This document shows positions 17,991 to 28,867 of a stretch of DNA of 64,000 nucleotides, piece by piece. Position 1 is the stretch's first letter; each line of letters begins with the position of its first letter. The notes under the pieces were generated by a model, which was given only the letters and a program-made list of their open reading frames with translations, searched no databases and was not told where the DNA came from. Where the stretch lies: the NCBI RefSeq assembly GCF_040548735.1, contig NZ_JBEPSD010000001.1, forward strand, positions 434,001 to 498,000, in the 5' to 3' direction. The position numbers were made by a program, and so were the translations under genes. This stretch comes from Rhodanobacter soli. Lineage in GTDB: Bacteria; Pseudomonadota; Gammaproteobacteria; Xanthomonadales; Rhodanobacteraceae.

Positions 17991-18425
17991 TCAGTGCGCG
18001 CACTGCGGGCCGTGCACGTGGGCGCCATCGCCGTGGCTGTCCAGCCGCAGGTTGACGAAATGCGCGCCGGCCAGCAGCAGGCCGCCGCAGGTCACCAGCA
18101 CGCTGTGCAGGATCGGCGAGGAACCATCGAGATAGATGACGCCGAGCAGCAGCAAGGCCAGCCCCGGCACCGCCAGCCGCAACGGCAACGGGCGCTGGTG
18201 CCGGCGATAGCCGCGGACCAGGACGAACGAGGCCAGCACGCAGGCGCACAGCACGAAAACGCGCTCGAAGCGATGGTCTGCCAGGAATTCCAGACCCAGC
18301 AACGGCAGCAGCGCAAGCACGAAGGGCAGCAGCGCGCAGTGGATCGCGCACAGGAAGGAAGCCATCGCGCCAACGCGATCGGCCACATGCCACCAGCGGG
18401 ATTTGTTCGACTGTTCGGAATCCAT
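17991..18425 (-). CDS. MerC-domain membrane protein
   Basis: This 144-residue protein has about four hydrophobic helices. The first carries FLCAIHCALLPF, the Cys-x3-Cys style metal site of MerC-family mercury importers. The C-terminus ends in a His-rich tail, DSHGDGAHVHGPQCAH, which also ends with a Cys. No mer operon genes are nearby. Its promoter region holds a near-perfect Zur site, so a role in zinc handling is more likely than mercury transport. The ATG at 18425 is chosen over 18476 because it starts the hydrophilic MDSEQSNKSRWW and leaves the Zur box outside the gene. Confidence 0.8.
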   Translation of the reverse strand: MDSEQSNKSRWWHVADRVGAMASFLCAIHCALLPFVLALLPLLGLEFLADHRFERVFVLCACVLASFVLVRGYRRHQRPLPLRLAVPGLALLLLGVIYLDGSSPILHSVLVTCGGLLLAGAHFVNLRLDSHGDGAHVHGPQCAH

Positions 18426-18476
18426 CGACCTGCCCCGGCACCGCCAGACGTGGCGGCTCAGTACCCGGTGAGTCAT

Positions 18477-18493
18477 ATGTTACATTATAACAT
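18477..18493 (-). promoter_or_regulatory. Zur box
   Basis: ATGTTA-N5-TAACAT is a perfect 6-bp inverted repeat. The central 15 bases match the gammaproteobacterial Zur consensus TGTTATA-N-TATAACA at 13 of 14 defined positions. It lies 51 bases upstream of the MerC-like gene and 31 bases downstream of the zur stop. Confidence 0.8.
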
Positions 18494-18524
18494 TACAAAG
18501 CGCCATACCCGACGACCGGTGGAT

Positions 18525-19016
18525 TCAGGCTTTGCGGCAATGCCGGCAGGTGCCGTGGACTTCCAGCGTCTGTGCCTGTGGACGGAAGCCGAACGCCTTC
18601 GCCTGTGCCTCGATCAGCTCGGCGACCCGTTCATCGCAGACTTCCTGGGCACTGGAGCAGATGTCGCAGATCAGGAACGGCACCTGGTGCGCCTCGGCCG
18701 GGTGGTGGCAGGAGACGAACGCGTTGATCGATTCCAGCTTGTGGATGAAGCCGTTCTCGAGCAGAAAGTCGAGCGCGCGATAGACCGTGGGCGGCGCGGC
18801 GTTGCCGTGCTTCTCGCGCAGCTGGTCGAGCAGATCGTAGGCCTTGACCGGCTTGTGCGCAGTCGCGACCAGCTCGAGCACTTCCTTGCGCAGCGGGGTC
18901 AGGCGCAAGCCGCGCTCCTCGCTGGCATGCTCCACCGCGCGCACGAACCCCTTCGCATCCTCATGATGATGATGCGGATGGTGCGCGTGCGGGTTGTGGA
19001 CGACTTCGTGGCTCAC
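18525..19016 (-). CDS. zur: Zinc uptake regulator, Fur family
   Basis: This Fur-family metalloregulator (163 residues from the GTG) represses zinc uptake genes when zinc is bound. The N-terminus is His-rich (HNPHAHHPHHHH). The winged helix contains PPTVYRALDFLLENG. The dimerisation domain has a His-His pair in VSCHHPAEAHQ and the structural zinc cysteines CDIC and CRHC. The GTG at 19016 is preferred because GAGGTGA lies five bases upstream; an ATG at 19040 is also in frame. A Zur box sits just after its stop, in front of the MerC-like gene. Confidence 0.9.
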   Translation of the reverse strand: MSHEVVHNPHAHHPHHHHEDAKGFVRAVEHASEERGLRLTPLRKEVLELVATAHKPVKAYDLLDQLREKHGNAAPPTVYRALDFLLENGFIHKLESINAFVSCHHPAEAHQVPFLICDICSSAQEVCDERVAELIEAQAKAFGFRPQAQTLEVHGTCRHCRKA

Positions 19017-19071
19017 GCGTTTCACCTCAAGACGGATCATACACTCGCAACCGCATCACTCCAGGCAAGGC

Positions 19072-19350
19072 TCAGCGCCGCAGTGGCGGCGGCTGCGGGC
19101 GCGGCGCGGGGCGGGGCCTGGCCAGGATCACGATCCAGCCGATCGGCCCCAGCACCCACGCCCACACGATGCCTTCGAGCAGGCGGCCGCGCCACCAGCC
19201 GAGCAGCGCGCCCACCGCGACGAACAGCAGGCTCCACCAGAACATGGCTGCCCACGGCAGCATATTCAACAGGTTGAAGAAGATATGCCAGAACGCTCCC
19301 GGCGCATCGGGATCGACGCCACGGGTAGCCCTGGCCAGCAGTTCGTCCAT
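19072..19350 (-). CDS. Small inner-membrane protein of unknown function
   Basis: This 92-residue protein has two hydrophobic helices (roughly residues 31-52 and 58-76) separated by a short basic loop WWRGR, and a Pro/Arg-rich C-terminal tail. It fits no family I recognise. It lies between gltX and zur on the same strand, 35 bases downstream of gltX. Confidence 0.6.
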   Translation of the reverse strand: MDELLARATRGVDPDAPGAFWHIFFNLLNMLPWAAMFWWSLLFVAVGALLGWWRGRLLEGIVWAWVLGPIGWIVILARPRPAPRPQPPPLRR

Positions 19351-19385
19351 GGCGGGCTCAGCGTGTCATTGGCATGGCGAGAAAC

Positions 19386-20801
19386 TCATCCCCGCGCGAG
19401 GGCGATCGCGGCGTCGATGCGCTTGAGCGCTTCGTCGCGGCCTGCCAGGTAGATCGTGTACTCGATCGACGGCGAGACCTGGGTGCCGGTCATCGCCACC
19501 CGCAGCGGCTGCGCGATCTTGCCCATGCCCAGCTCAAGCTTTGCGGCAACCTGCTCGATCACCTGGTGGATCGGCTCCGGCATCCATTCGCACCCGGCCA
19601 GCAGCGATTTGGCCGCATCGAGCACGGCAACCGCACTGTCGTTCTTCAGATGCTTGGTGACCGCCTTGTCGTCCCATTCGGCGATCGGCGCGTACCAGAT
19701 CTTCGCGCGCTCGGCCATTTCCTTCAGCGTGTGCACGCGGTCGCGCAGCGCCACGATCACGTCGACCGGCGCCGGGCCGTGCGAAGCGTCGATGCCGGCG
19801 CGCTGAAGGTGCCACTCGAATTCGGCGGCCAGCGACTGCGGATCATCCGTCTTCAGGTAGTGCTGATTGAGCCAGGCCAGCTTCTCGGTGTCGAAGCGCG
19901 AAGCGGCCTTGTTGACGTCGGCGATGTCGAACAGCGCGATCATCTCCTCGCGCGAGAAGATCTCCTGGTCGCCGTGCGACCAGCCCAGCCGCACCAGGTA
20001 GTTGAGGATCGCGTGCGGCAGGAAGCCGTCGGCGCGGTACTCCATCACGCTGACCGAGTTGGTGCGCTTGGACAGCTTCTTGCCTTCCTTGTCCAGGATC
20101 ATCGGCAGGTGCGCGAACTCCGGCACCTTGGCGCCCAGCGCGTGATAGATGTTGATCTGCCGCGGCGTGTTGTTGACGTGGTCGTCGCCGCGGATCACCT
20201 CGGTGATGCCCATGTCGATGTCGTCGACCACCACGGCGAAGTTGTAGGTGGGCCAGCCGTCGGAGCGGAAGATCACCAGATCGTCCAGTTCGCTGTTGGC
20301 CCATTCGATGCGGCCCTTCACCTTGTCCTCGAACACCACCGAGCCTTCGCTCGGGTTGCGAAAGCGGATCACGCGATTGGGATCTTCACGACGGGCTTCA
20401 TGAAAGCCGGGCTCGTTGCGGTCGCGGTAATGGCCGTTGTAGCGCGGCTTCTCGCCCTTCGCCATCGCGGCCTCGCGCATCGCTTCGATCTCTTCCTTGC
20501 TCTCGTAGGCGTAGTACGCCTTGCCGGCAGCGACCAGTTCGTCGGCGACCTGCTTGTACCGCGCAAGCCGCTGGGTCTGGTAGAACGGGCCCTCGTCGGC
20601 GTCGAGGTCGAGCCAGTGCATCGCGTCGAGGATCGCCTGCACCGCCGCGTCGGTGGAACGCTCGCGATCGGTATCCTCGATGCGCAGGATGAATTCGCCG
20701 CCGCGCCGACGCGATTCCAGCCAGCAGTACAGTGCAGTACGCGCCCCGCCAATGTGCAGGAAACCGGTGGGGCTGGGGGCGAATCGGGTGCGGACGGTCA
20801 T
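19386..20801 (-). CDS. gltX: Glutamyl-tRNA synthetase
   Basis: This class I synthetase charges tRNA-Glu (471 residues, usual length). The HIGH motif is [18 protein letters not shown] near the N-terminus, and the KMSKS equivalent is [11 protein letters not shown] in mid-protein. The C-terminal helical anticodon-binding domain is complete. It is discriminating-type in length; whether it also charges tRNA-Gln cannot be judged here. The ATG at 20801 starts the conserved [11 protein letters not shown]. It is divergent from the outer-membrane protein gene, with 88 bases between starts. Confidence 0.97.
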   Translation of the reverse strand: MTVRTRFAPSPTGFLHIGGARTALYCWLESRRRGGEFILRIEDTDRERSTDAAVQAILDAMHWLDLDADEGPFYQTQRLARYKQVADELVAAGKAYYAYESKEEIEAMREAAMAKGEKPRYNGHYRDRNEPGFHEARREDPNRVIRFRNPSEGSVVFEDKVKGRIEWANSELDDLVIFRSDGWPTYNFAVVVDDIDMGITEVIRGDDHVNNTPRQINIYHALGAKVPEFAHLPMILDKEGKKLSKRTNSVSVMEYRADGFLPHAILNYLVRLGWSHGDQEIFSREEMIALFDIADVNKAASRFDTEKLAWLNQHYLKTDDPQSLAAEFEWHLQRAGIDASHGPAPVDVIVALRDRVHTLKEMAERAKIWYAPIAEWDDKAVTKHLKNDSAVAVLDAAKSLLAGCEWMPEPIHQVIEQVAAKLELGMGKIAQPLRVAMTGTQVSPSIEYTIYLAGRDEALKRIDAAIALARG

Positions 20802-20889
20802 GGGAACTCGATGGATGCGGAGCGAAGTGATGGATTTTAGCCGATACCGGGACACAAGCCGTTGCCGCAGCCAGCATGCACACCGGCGC

Positions 20890-21645
20890 ATGCGCATGGC
20901 CGTACTCGCCATGCTCACGTCGAGCCTTGCCCTGCCCGCCCTGGCCGGCAATCCGGGCTACGACCGCCCCGGCTATGGTTTCACGCCCGTCGTACTCGGC
21001 ACTGGCGACATCACCATCGAACAGGGGCTGCCGGACTGGAGCCGCAGTCGGCAGAATGGCATCACCCGTTCGCAGTACAGCGCCGACAGCCTGCTGCGCA
21101 TCGGCATCGGCGGCCCGCTGGAACTGCAGCTGGGCAGCTCGCCGTGGAACTCGCTGCGGCAGAGCGGCGCCGACAGTGACGACCACAGCCACGGACATGG
21201 CGACACGATACTCGGGCTGAAACTGGCACTGCCCTCCTCGAGCCAGGCCGTCAGCTGGGGCCTGCTGGGCAGCGTGGAATTCACCGATGGCGCGAAGGCA
21301 TTCCGTGGCGACCGGCGCCAATACCTGCTCGGTGCCCAGTTCAACCTGCAGGCAAGCGAGCGCAATTCGTTGGGCCTGTATCTGCAGAATGTGCGCAGTG
21401 ACGGCACGGACAGCACCACCGTGGCAGTCAGCGACAACTACATGCCGAGCAGCACGCTGGTGCTGTATGTCGAAACCGCACGGTTGCGCACGCCGGGCCA
21501 GGGCAGCGGCACGGTTGCCGGTGCCGGACTGGGCTGGCTGATCACCCCACGCGTGCAACTCGACGCCGGCTTCGATCGTCGGCTGGACGGCGCGGTGCCC
21601 GACTGGCAGACCAACCTCGGCGTCGCGATCTATTTCGGACGCTGA
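20890..21645 (+). CDS. Putative outer-membrane transporter-like protein (phenol MetA-pathway family)
   Basis: This 251-residue protein has a cleavable signal ([20 protein letters not shown]). The mature part alternates polar and hydrophobic residues in short strands, ends in YFGR, and looks like a beta-barrel of the transporter/MetA-pathway family. A His/Asp-rich loop [11 protein letters not shown] may bind metal. Two in-frame ATGs (20890 and 20896) give almost the same signal peptide. Function and substrate are unknown. Confidence 0.7.
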   Translation: MRMAVLAMLTSSLALPALAGNPGYDRPGYGFTPVVLGTGDITIEQGLPDWSRSRQNGITRSQYSADSLLRIGIGGPLELQLGSSPWNSLRQSGADSDDHSHGHGDTILGLKLALPSSSQAVSWGLLGSVEFTDGAKAFRGDRRQYLLGAQFNLQASERNSLGLYLQNVRSDGTDSTTVAVSDNYMPSSTLVLYVETARLRTPGQGSGTVAGAGLGWLITPRVQLDAGFDRRLDGAVPDWQTNLGVAIYFGR

Positions 21646-21676
21646 GCGTCGGAAGCCAGCCGGCGCAGCGCGAAAC

Positions 21677-22108
21677 TCACTTGACGTGGATGGTGATCTT
21701 CTTCGACACCACCGCCGGATCAAACGGTACGTGGTTCTGGTCGCCCAGCTCCAGTTGCAAGGTATGCGTGCCGGGCTTCAGCTTCAGCGTGGTCTCGGTC
21801 TGGCCGCCACCGAAGTGGATGTGGTTGGCGTCGTTCGGGATCGGCTGACCGGCAGCGGGCAGTTCTTTCACGTCGACCAGCAGGTGATGGTGGCCGGTGT
21901 GCTCCTTGGCCACCCCGGCCGGCGCCACGCCCATGCCCTTGAGACCGAAGCGCACGGTGACGTCCTGCCCCACGGTGGCACCGTTGGCGGGCGAGATGAT
22001 GTAGACCGCGGCGCCGCCGGGTGCCGGGGTGACCGGCAGGCCAGCGTCGGCGGCCATCGCGGCGCTGGTCAGTCCGGTCAGGGCAAGTGCGAGCAGGATG
22101 CGTTTCAT
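21677..22108 (-). CDS. DUF4399 periplasmic protein
   Basis: This 143-residue secreted protein has signal peptide MKRILLALALTGLTSAAMA. The rest matches the DUF4399 pattern: ISPANGATVGQDVTVRFGLK, GMGVAPAG, TGHHHLLVD and GTHTLQLELGD, an immunoglobulin-like fold with conserved His residues that could bind metal. The ATG at 22108 is chosen as the start of the signal peptide. It converges on the outer-membrane protein gene. Confidence 0.85.
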   Translation of the reverse strand: MKRILLALALTGLTSAAMAADAGLPVTPAPGGAAVYIISPANGATVGQDVTVRFGLKGMGVAPAGVAKEHTGHHHLLVDVKELPAAGQPIPNDANHIHFGGGQTETTLKLKPGTHTLQLELGDQNHVPFDPAVVSKKITIHVK

Positions 22109-22252
22109 CGTCGGTCTCCAGCGGGGAAGGATGGCCCAGTGTAAGTGCTGCGGCGCCTTCAAGGCATCCGCACGTCACCACGGCGTCATGCGCCCGCCAT
22201 GTCGCCGCAACGCTGGCCGGCGAAACTGTGTCCAGCCAGCACGGGTATCGTC

Positions 22253-23413
22253 ATGCGCATCGGCATCGTCAGCGAAACCTATCCACCGGAAATCAACGGC
22301 GTCGCGCTGACCGTGCACAGCCTCGCCGCCGGACTCGCCGCGCGGGGCCACAGCATCGACCTGATCCGCCCGCGCCAGCCGCAGCCATATGGCGATGAAG
22401 CCGGCATCGACGCGCTCGAACTGCGCGGCGGCGCCCTGCCCCGTTACCCGGGCCTGCGCTTCGGCCTGCCGGCCGGCCGCACGCTGCGCCAGCATTGGTC
22501 GAAGCAGCGCCCCGACGCGGTCTACGTCGCCACCGAAGGACCGCTCGGCTGGTCGGCCATGCGTGCCGCCAGGCGGCTGGGCATCCCGCTCAGCAGCGGC
22601 TTCCATACCCGCTTCGACAGCTATGCCCGCCACTACGGTCTGGGCTTGCTTACGCCGCTGGTGCGCGGCTACCTGCGCCGCTTCCACCAGCGTGCCGCCG
22701 CCACGCTGGTGCCGACCAACGCACTCGCACGGGAGCTGCACGCCATGGGTATCACCAACGCCTGCCTGTTGCGCCGCGCAGTGGACACGCAGTTGTTCCA
22801 CCCGAACCGGCGCGATGAAGCCTTGCGCGCCAGCTGGGGCGTGGACGCCGCCACGCCGGTGGTGCTGTACGTCGGGCGCATCGCGCCGGAGAAGAATCTC
22901 GAACTGGCGGTACAGGCCTTTCGCGCGATCCGCCAGCAGGCGCCACAGGCGCGTTACGTATGGGTCGGCGATGGCCCGGCCCGCGACGCGCTGCAGGCGG
23001 CGCATCCGGATTTCATCTTCGCCGGCGTGCAACGCGGCGAGGCGCTGGCACGGCACTACGCCAGCGCGGACCTGTTCCCGTTCCCCAGCCTCAGCGAGAC
23101 CTTCGGCAACGTGATCATCGAGGCGCTGGCCGCCGGCCTGCCGGTGGTGGCGTACGCCGAAGGCGCCGCGCGCGAGCATCTCGTCGATGGCGTCAACGGC
23201 TACTGCATCGCATCGGGCAACGCACAGGCATTCATCGAGGCGGCGGCAAGACTGGCCGGCAATCCGGCGTTGATCCGGCACATGGGCCGCGCCGGCCATG
23301 CCGGCATGGCCGGGCTTTCGCCGGACGCGGTGATCCGCGATTTCGAAACCCTGCTGCGCGAGATGGCCGAGGAGAACCTGCATGAGCACGCCACCATCGC
23401 TGCCCACGTCTGA
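22253..23413 (+). CDS. GT4-family glycosyltransferase
   Basis: This 386-residue glycosyltransferase has a GT-B fold. The N-terminal half starts MRIGIVSETYPPEINGVA, typical of the subgroup near MgtA/PimB that transfers mannose or glucose to lipids. The C-terminal nucleotide-sugar domain has VLYVGRIAPEKNLELA and the EX7E-like motif in SETFGNVIIEALAAGLPVV. The last 32 bases overlap the PAP2 phosphatase gene, implying coupled translation and joint action, probably in glycolipid or envelope polysaccharide synthesis. Confidence 0.9.
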   Translation: MRIGIVSETYPPEINGVALTVHSLAAGLAARGHSIDLIRPRQPQPYGDEAGIDALELRGGALPRYPGLRFGLPAGRTLRQHWSKQRPDAVYVATEGPLGWSAMRAARRLGIPLSSGFHTRFDSYARHYGLGLLTPLVRGYLRRFHQRAAATLVPTNALARELHAMGITNACLLRRAVDTQLFHPNRRDEALRASWGVDAATPVVLYVGRIAPEKNLELAVQAFRAIRQQAPQARYVWVGDGPARDALQAAHPDFIFAGVQRGEALARHYASADLFPFPSLSETFGNVIIEALAAGLPVVAYAEGAAREHLVDGVNGYCIASGNAQAFIEAAARLAGNPALIRHMGRAGHAGMAGLSPDAVIRDFETLLREMAEENLHEHATIAAHV

Positions 23414-23945
23414 GCTTCTTCCCGGGCCGCGTTTCGCCCTGGACCGACGCGTCTGCGTGATCGCCAACCACTGGGGCGCCCGACGCCTGGTCGGCCTGCT
23501 CTTCGGCATGGTCAGCCGGCTCGGCGACGGGGTGTTCTGGTATGCACTGATGGTCGCGCTGGCCGTACTCGGCGGTCAGCGCGGCATCGCCGCAGCCGCG
23601 CACATGGCGGTGACCGGGCTCGCCGCTTTGCTGCTGTATCGCCTGCTGAAGCGCTGGACGCGCCGCCCGCGTCCCTACCGCGCCTGCCCCGGCGTGATCG
23701 CGCACGTGCCACCGCTGGACGAGTTCAGTTTTCCGTCCGGGCATACCCTGCAGGCGGTGGGTTTCAGCGTCGTGGCGCTGGCCTGGTATCCGTCGCTGGC
23801 GCCGCTGCTGCTGGGTTTCACTGCGCTGGTCGCGGTCTCGCGGGTGATCCTCGGCCTGCACTATCCCAGCGACGTGCTGGCCGCGATCGTCATCGGCGGC
23901 GGTCTGGGCAGCGCGTCGCTGTGGTTGCTGTCGTCGCTCGGTTGA
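23382..23945 (+). CDS. PAP2-family membrane phosphatase
   Basis: This integral-membrane phosphatase (187 residues) of the PAP2/PgpB type acts on lipid or undecaprenyl phosphates. The three signature motifs are present: KRWTRRPRP, FSFPSGHT and SRVILGLHYPSD, with the two catalytic His in the last two. Four or five TM helices are visible. It starts inside the glycosyltransferase gene, so the pair forms a two-gene unit. Confidence 0.92.
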   Translation: MSTPPSLPTSELLPGPRFALDRRVCVIANHWGARRLVGLLFGMVSRLGDGVFWYALMVALAVLGGQRGIAAAAHMAVTGLAALLLYRLLKRWTRRPRPYRACPGVIAHVPPLDEFSFPSGHTLQAVGFSVVALAWYPSLAPLLLGFTALVAVSRVILGLHYPSDVLAAIVIGGGLGSASLWLLSSLG

Positions 23946-24010
23946 GCATTGCGCTGCACAGAATATGTGCACGCCGTCGGCAGTGCCTTTGCACTCAGAC
24001 AGATAGCGCA

Positions 24011-24060
24011 CTTGTCCACAGGCTTTACCGCACACACTCCACAATCGCTGTGGAGAACTC
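24011..24060. repeat. 50-bp direct repeat, copy A (DnaA-box-like words)
   Basis: This unit is about 80 percent identical to copy B. Its first 20 bases (CTTGTCCACAGGCTTTACCG) are the same in both. The second part is an inverted repeat, CTCCACA...TGTGGAG. TTGTCCACA and TGTGGAGAA each differ by one base from the DnaA box TTATCCACA or its complement. Confidence 0.75.
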
Positions 24061-24124
24061 CCCCCGCCTGCGCAACATCTCGGCAACGCGTAGCAAGTGC
24101 TTGATGGACAAGTGGCGAACATCG

Positions 24125-24174
24125 CTTGTCCACAGGCTTTACCGCGGCACCTCCACAGCGGCTGTGGAAAACCC
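24125..24174. repeat. 50-bp direct repeat, copy B
   Basis: This is the second copy, 114 bases to the right of copy A. Its hairpin half is perfect (CCACAGC-G-GCTGTGG), and the three loop bases changed relative to copy A while the arms were kept. The 64 bases between the copies contain ATGGACAAG, which inverts the CTTGTCC of copy B. The 290-base gap between the convergent genes holds no other feature than these copies and the hairpin at 24191. Confidence 0.75.
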
Positions 24175-24190
24175 GATCGCGCAAACGACG

Positions 24191-24210
24191 ATGCCGCCCG
24201 AAGGCGGCAT
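24191..24210 (-). terminator. Stable hairpin after accD
   Basis: An 8-bp stem ATGCCGCC / GGCGGCAT closes on TTCG when read on the minus strand, an unusually stable tetraloop. Only CGTCGTTT follows, so the T-run is poor. It lies 26 bases past the accD stop. Confidence 0.55.
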
Positions 24211-24236
24211 CGCATCGCTGCAGCAAGCATGACCGA

Positions 24237-25106
<870 letters not shown>

Positions 25107-25157
25107 TGCATCACCCTGACTGTTCGTGAGCGCGCCGCGATCAGGCGGTGCGCATCC

Positions 25158-25954
25158 TCAATGCGTATCGAGCGCGGTGCGGATCGGCGCCAGGAACGCT
25201 TGCGCGCGCGAGACGATTTCCGCGGCATCCGTCGCCCCGGCCAGCCGCTCGACCAGCGCGCTGCCGATCACCACCGCATCGGCGAAACCGGCGATCGCCT
25301 GCGCGCTCGCCGCATCGCGGATGCCGAAACCCACCGCCACCGGCGCCTTCGCATGGGCCCGGATATCGGCCACGCGTGCCGCGATGTCGCCGGTGCTCAA
25401 GTGTGCCGCACCGGTGATGCCGGCAAACGAGACATAGTACAGGAAACCCTCGGCCGAACCGCACAACTGCGCCATACGCGAGGGTTCGGTGGTCGGCGCG
25501 GCGAGCAGGATCTGCTGCAGTCCGGCGTCGCGCAACGGCTGCAATACGGCGGACTCCTCCAGCGGGCAATCGACCAGCAGCACGCCGTCGACGCCGGCCT
25601 GCACGGCCTCCTGCGCGAAACGCGCGTAACCGTGGATCTCGACCGGGTTCAGATAACCCATCAGCACGATCGGCGTGTCCGCATCGCGCTGTCGGAACGC
25701 AGCGACCCAGCCCAACACGTCGGCCAGGCCCACGCCTTTCGCGATCGCCCGCTCGCTGGCGTGCTGGATCACCGGGCCGTCCGCCATCGGGTCGGAAAAC
25801 GGCACGCCCAGTTCGATCAGGTCGGCACCGGCGTCGGCCAGCGCGTGCATCAGCGCCACCATGTGCTGCGGCGACGGATCGCCGGCGGTGACGAACGGAA
25901 TCAGGCCGGTGCGGCCGGCAGCTTTCAGTGTGGCGAAGCGGCGGTCGATGCGGC

Positions 25955-25958
<4 letters not shown>
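25158..25958 (-). CDS. trpA: Tryptophan synthase alpha subunit
   Basis: This barrel enzyme (266 residues) cleaves indole-3-glycerol phosphate and channels indole to TrpB. Catalytic Glu49 and Asp60 are in [14 protein letters not shown], and phosphate-binding loops are GFGIRD and VIGSALVE. The ATG at 25958 overlaps the trpB stop by four bases (ATGA). Confidence 0.97.
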
Positions 25959-27166
<1,208 letters not shown>

Positions 27167-27233
27167 GTCCTCACTCGGTAGCATGCCGCACTGCGGCAAG
27201 CGGCCATCTTAGCGGCAAGCCCGCCCGAAGGGG

Positions 27234-28238
27234 TCACAGATAGCGCCGGATGGTTTCGCGCAATTCGGCCAGTTGCCCGGGCGTGAGCGGGCCGAGTATC
27301 CCACGCCGGTCGGCGGGGATATGCGCGGCGGGATCCTCGTCGTCGAACACGTAATGGTCCAGCAACGCCTTCCACGCGGCCCGCTCCGCGGGCGGCAGCG
27401 AGCGGAAGGTGAGGATGCAATGCATCAGGCAGCCCAACGCGGTGTCTGGTGCATAGCCGCTGGCAGGCACGGGTTTCCACCAGTAGTTCACCAGCGCGTT
27501 GATCCGCTGCAGCGACTCGACGTGATGCCACCACATCGGCGGGATGTAGATCGCGTCGCCGGGATGCAGATCCGCCGCCTGCGCCTCGGCCAGCGCCAGC
27601 TTCAGGCGGGGATAGCGCGGGTCGTCCGGGCGATCGAGCCGGGCGATGCCGATTGCCGCGCCGGTGGGCGCGAAATCCAGCGGCCCGACGTACAGGTTGC
27701 GCGCCTGCTCCGGGGCGAACAGGGTGAAGCGCCGAGCGCCGCACACCACGCAGGCGACGTTGTGGTATTCGTCGAAATGCGCCGGCGTGGTGACCTGGTT
27801 GCCGATCCAGATGCGCGGCTGGATGCCGCGGTCGAGAAACGGCAGCGCGTGATCGTCCAGCAACCCCGGCAGGCAGGCGGAGATCAGCGCGCTCTGCATC
27901 GCCAGGCCCGGCGCATCCGGCTGGCGGCTGTACTGCGCCAGCCGCTGCAGGCCCTGCGTGATCGAGACGCGGTGATGCGCATAGTTGAAGCCGTCGAACG
28001 CCGCGTTGTAACCGATCACCCCGCCCTCATCCAGCGGCATCAGCAGCGCATCGACCTCGCTGCCGTTGTCCAGCGCGGCCAACCGCTGGGCAAACGCGGT
28101 GTCCGACTGCCGCGCCCAGGCCACCATCGGCCAGTCGCGACACAGGTCGCGGATGACCAGCGGGCGCTCGCGGCCGACCAGGTCGGCGAGTGCGTTCGGT
28201 TGGCCGGTATCGCGATGTTCCTCGATCGCCGTGGGCAT
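27234..28238 (-). CDS. JmjC/cupin-8 domain protein (putative 2-oxoglutarate-dependent oxygenase)
   Basis: This 334-residue protein has the cupin-8 fold of Fe(II)/2-oxoglutarate hydroxylases related to FIH. The iron triad is visible as His and Asp in PAHFDEYHN and a distal His in PPMWWHHVES. The N-terminal part RPLVIRDLCRDWP is also family-typical. The gene lies between trpF and trpB, five bases after trpF. Its substrate, protein or small molecule, is unknown. GGAG precedes the ATG at 28238 by eight bases. Confidence 0.85.
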   Translation of the reverse strand: MPTAIEEHRDTGQPNALADLVGRERPLVIRDLCRDWPMVAWARQSDTAFAQRLAALDNGSEVDALLMPLDEGGVIGYNAAFDGFNYAHHRVSITQGLQRLAQYSRQPDAPGLAMQSALISACLPGLLDDHALPFLDRGIQPRIWIGNQVTTPAHFDEYHNVACVVCGARRFTLFAPEQARNLYVGPLDFAPTGAAIGIARLDRPDDPRYPRLKLALAEAQAADLHPGDAIYIPPMWWHHVESLQRINALVNYWWKPVPASGYAPDTALGCLMHCILTFRSLPPAERAAWKALLDHYVFDDEDPAAHIPADRRGILGPLTPGQLAELRETIRRYL

Positions 28239-28243
28239 GTCGC

Positions 28244-28867
28244 TCACTCCGCGTCGACCGTGCGCACCGCACGGATGAAGGCTTTCAGTCGCGCCGGATC
28301 CTTGATCCCCGGCGCCGACTCCACGCCGCTGGCCACGTCCACCGCCCACGGGCGCGCCGTGCGCACGGCATCGCCCACGTTGCCTGCGTGCAGGCCGCCG
28401 GCCAGGATCAGCGGCTGCGCGAGCCCGCCCGGCAGCAACGACCAGTCGAAGGCTTTGCCGCTGCCGCCGGCTTCGCCGGCAGCGTGGCCGTCCAGCAACA
28501 AGCCGGTGGCATGCGGATAGTCGCGCAGGCGCGGCAATGCCGCCGCACCCTCTCCCATCGCGATGGCTTTCAGGAACGGATGGCCAAACTGTGCGCACCA
28601 GCCGTCGCTCTCGTCGCCATGGAACTGCAGCAACATGGGTCGCACTTCATCGAGCACCTGCCGTACCAGGCTCGCTTCGTCGTCCATGAACAGCGCGACG
28701 GTGGCGACGAACGGCGGCAACGCCACGACGATCCCGCGCGCCTGCGCCAGCGTCACCTGTCGCTTGCTGCGCGCGCTGAACACCAGCCCGATCGCGTCGG
28801 CGCCGAGGCGTACGGCGAGCAGCGCATCCCCGATCCGGGTCATGCCGCAGCACTTGATGCGGGTCAC
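28244..28867 (-). CDS. trpF: Phosphoribosylanthranilate isomerase
   Basis: TrpF (207 residues) isomerises phosphoribosylanthranilate in tryptophan synthesis. The general base Cys is in [13 protein letters not shown], and the catalytic Asp near residue 130 is in LLLDGHA. The ending [15 protein letters not shown] forms the phosphate site. The start is GTG at 28867, overlapping the truA stop by four bases (GTGA); there is no ATG in a suitable place. Confidence 0.95.
   Translation of the reverse strand: MTRIKCCGMTRIGDALLAVRLGADAIGLVFSARSKRQVTLAQARGIVVALPPFVATVALFMDDEASLVRQVLDEVRPMLLQFHGDESDGWCAQFGHPFLKAIAMGEGAAALPRLRDYPHATGLLLDGHAAGEAGGSGKAFDWSLLPGGLAQPLILAGGLHAGNVGDAVRTARPWAVDVASGVESAPGIKDPARLKAFIRAVRTVDAE

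Noticed and set aside
24011..24174. Replication origin
   Set aside because: The DnaA-like words are near-matches only, no AT-rich unwinding region or dnaA/dnaN/gyrB cluster is adjacent, and the number of sites is small; called a repeat instead.
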